14,618 nucleotides of DNA, taken from the NCBI RefSeq assembly GCF_051960575.1, contig NZ_JBQCEE010000380.1, positions 1-14,618 of the forward strand, read 5' to 3'. This stretch comes from JBQCEE01 sp051960575 (GTDB taxonomy: Bacteria; Actinomycetota; Actinomycetes; Mycobacteriales; Jatrophihabitantaceae). Of the stretch, positions 13,640 to 14,618 are shown in pieces; the stretch's first letter is position 1, and each line of letters begins with the position of its first letter. Position numbers and translations under genes: made by a program. A model generated the notes under the pieces. It was not told where the DNA came from. It made no database searches and worked only from the letters and a program-made list of their open reading frames with translations.

Positions 13640-13667
13640 GGCCCGGCACCCTCCATGGTGCCAGGCC
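13640..13667 (-). terminator. Hairpin between sepF and yggT
   Basis: Arms GGCCCGGCACC (13640-13650) and GGTGCCAGGCC (13657-13667) pair over 11 bp around a 6-base loop. The one mismatch becomes a U-G pair in minus-strand RNA. The transcript continues GUUGUCGUCUG, a modestly U-containing tail. It could partly terminate or process the transcript between sepF and yggT. Confidence 0.5.
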
Positions 13668-13716
13668 GGTCGGTCCGTCCTCGATCACGCCTCCGCGGTG
13701 GGCCGCGGCGACGCGG

Positions 13717-14238
13717 TCAGGACTGGTTGAAGAAGCCGCTCTCGATCTTCGCCTTGTCCGAGTCGGTGACCTGGACGTTGGCCGGGCTGAGCAGGAACAC
13801 CTTGGCCGTGACCCGCTCGAGCCGACCCCGGAGGCCGAAGGTCAGGCCCGCCGCGAAGTCGACGAGCCGCTTCGCGTCCGCGTCCTCCATGTCCGACAGG
13901 TTCATGATCACCGGCGTGTTCGTGCGGAAGTGCTCGCCGATGGTGCGCGCCTCGTTGTAGGTGCGCGGGTGCAGCGCCGTGATCTGGTAGGTCGGCTGCT
14001 CGTCGTAGGCGGGGCCGCGCACCTCGGCGTACACCTCCTCGTCGTACTGCTGCCGGGCCGGGCGGCCGTAGGCGACCTCGGCGCGGGGCGACTGCTCGCG
14101 GCTGTACCGGGCCTCGGCGTACTCCTCGCGCCGGGCGGGGGTGCGCTCGGGGGCGCCGGCGTAGGCGGTCTCGTACTCCTGCTCGTCCTCCTCGACGAGG
14201 CCGAGGTAGACGCCCATCCGGTGCATCGCTCCGGGCAT
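13717..14238 (-). CDS. sepF: Cell division protein SepF
   Basis: SepF binds the membrane through an N-terminal amphipathic helix and anchors or bundles FtsZ at the division site. It is the main FtsZ membrane anchor in actinobacteria, which lack FtsA. The 173-residue product starts with such a helix (MPGAMHRMGVYLGLVEED). A disordered Glu/Tyr/Arg-rich linker follows (about 17-78, with many YE and RR pairs). The compact SepF domain is at about 79-173, including PRTYNEARTIGEHFRTN, VIMNLSDMEDADAKRLVDF and AKVFLLSP. The ATG at 14238 has GGAGGA 5 bases upstream; internal Met5 and Met8 are less likely starts. The gene lies 66 bases downstream of the YggS gene. Confidence 0.96.
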   Translation of the reverse strand: MPGAMHRMGVYLGLVEEDEQEYETAYAGAPERTPARREEYAEARYSREQSPRAEVAYGRPARQQYDEEVYAEVRGPAYDEQPTYQITALHPRTYNEARTIGEHFRTNTPVIMNLSDMEDADAKRLVDFAAGLTFGLRGRLERVTAKVFLLSPANVQVTDSDKAKIESGFFNQS

Positions 14239-14304
14239 GTGGGTCCTCCAGTATTCGCGTTCCGCGCGGGGCGGAGCGGGGTGAAGCGGTCGCTGGCTGC
14301 GACG

Positions 14305-14618
14305 CTAGCTGAACTTGGTGGTGCGACGACCGAGCAACGCCGTACCGACACGGACGTGTGTCGAGCCGGCGGCGACGGCCGCCTCGAGGTCGTCGCTCAT
14401 CCCGGCGGAGATGGCGTCGGCCTCAGGGTGCGCGGCCCGCACGCGGGCCGCCAGATCGGCGAGACGGGCGAACGCGGCGGCCGGGTCGGCCCCGATCGGG
14501 GGCACCGCCATGACGCCGCGCAGCCGCAGCGCCGGGGCCGCGGCGACGGCCTCGGCAACCGAGGGCAGGTCGGCCTCGGTGGCTCCCCCGCGGGTGGGGT
14601 CGCCGTCGAGACTGAGCT
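14305..14618 (-). CDS. YggS/PROSC-type PLP homeostasis protein, C-terminal part
   Basis: The reading frame runs off the right edge of the window, so only about the last 103 residues are present. They include LSLDGDPTRGGA, LRLRGVMAVPP, DAISAGMSDDLEAAVAAGSTHVRVGTALLG and end RRTTKFS. The GMSxDLxxAVxxGxTxVRVG stretch is the phosphate-binding end of the PLP site of the YggS family. These are fold-type III barrel proteins that bind pyridoxal phosphate and balance PLP and amino-acid pools without a known enzymatic reaction. Its place just before sepF is the standard actinobacterial and Firmicutes order. The ATG at 14511 is internal, not the start, because the conserved family sequence continues upstream of it. 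Confidence 0.92.
   Translation of the reverse strand, partial: LSLDGDPTRGGATEADLPSVAEAVAAAPALRLRGVMAVPPIGADPAAAFARLADLAARVRAAHPEADAISAGMSDDLEAAVAAGSTHVRVGTALLGRRTTKFS

Noticed and set aside
11805..13730. 641-codon plus-strand frame opposite divIVA and yggT
   Set aside because: The minus strand encodes recognisable DivIVA and YggT here; the plus-strand product is Arg/Leu/Gly noise.

Overview
The window is very GC-rich, with strongly biased third codon positions and GTG starts. It carries sepF, yggT, a long DivIVA, a two-domain RluD, a large GTHH/KMSKH-type IleRS and a DUF2510 protein. Together these indicate a high-GC actinobacterium. A Frankia/Geodermatophilus-like relative is plausible, but the genus cannot be read from this window. 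No tRNA, rRNA, insertion sequence, prophage or CRISPR array is visible.

Layout: almost all genes lie on the minus strand, so the operon order runs from right to left. From the right edge come the 3' part of a YggS-type PLP protein (14305-14618), sepF (13717-14238), yggT (13296-13595) and divIVA (12099-13229). This is the usual actinobacterial block downstream of ftsZ for septum placement and polar growth. After a 333-bp gap follows a 2.7-kb gene (9066-11765) for a cytosolic-looking protein made of ten roughly 42-residue His/Cys modules on Ala/Pro-rich linkers. It is the least explained gene here. A 257-bp convergent intergenic region (8809-9065) with two long hairpins separates it from ileS.

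ileS (5662-8808) is the only plus-strand gene. It is preceded by a clear translational T-box riboswitch with an AUC specifier, a UGGU acceptor bulge and mutually exclusive antisequestrator and sequestrator helices. Divergent from it is a TraR/DksA-type zinc-finger regulator (4068-5231) with a long histone-H1-like Lys/Ala/Pro repeat at its N-terminus. Downstream on the minus strand are a small acidic protein (3794-3991), lspA (3158-3709), rluD (2239-3165, overlapping lspA), an OtsA-like trehalose-6-phosphate synthase (800-2221) and a DUF2510 four-helix membrane protein (31-705).

How the genes work together: SepF, YggT and DivIVA belong to the division and polar-growth machinery. IleRS is controlled by tRNA-Ile charging. 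LspA processes lipoproteins, RluD modifies rRNA, and OtsA makes a compatible-solute precursor. The ten-module protein sits directly downstream of divIVA but has its own strong ribosome binding site, and probably its own promoter in the preceding gap.
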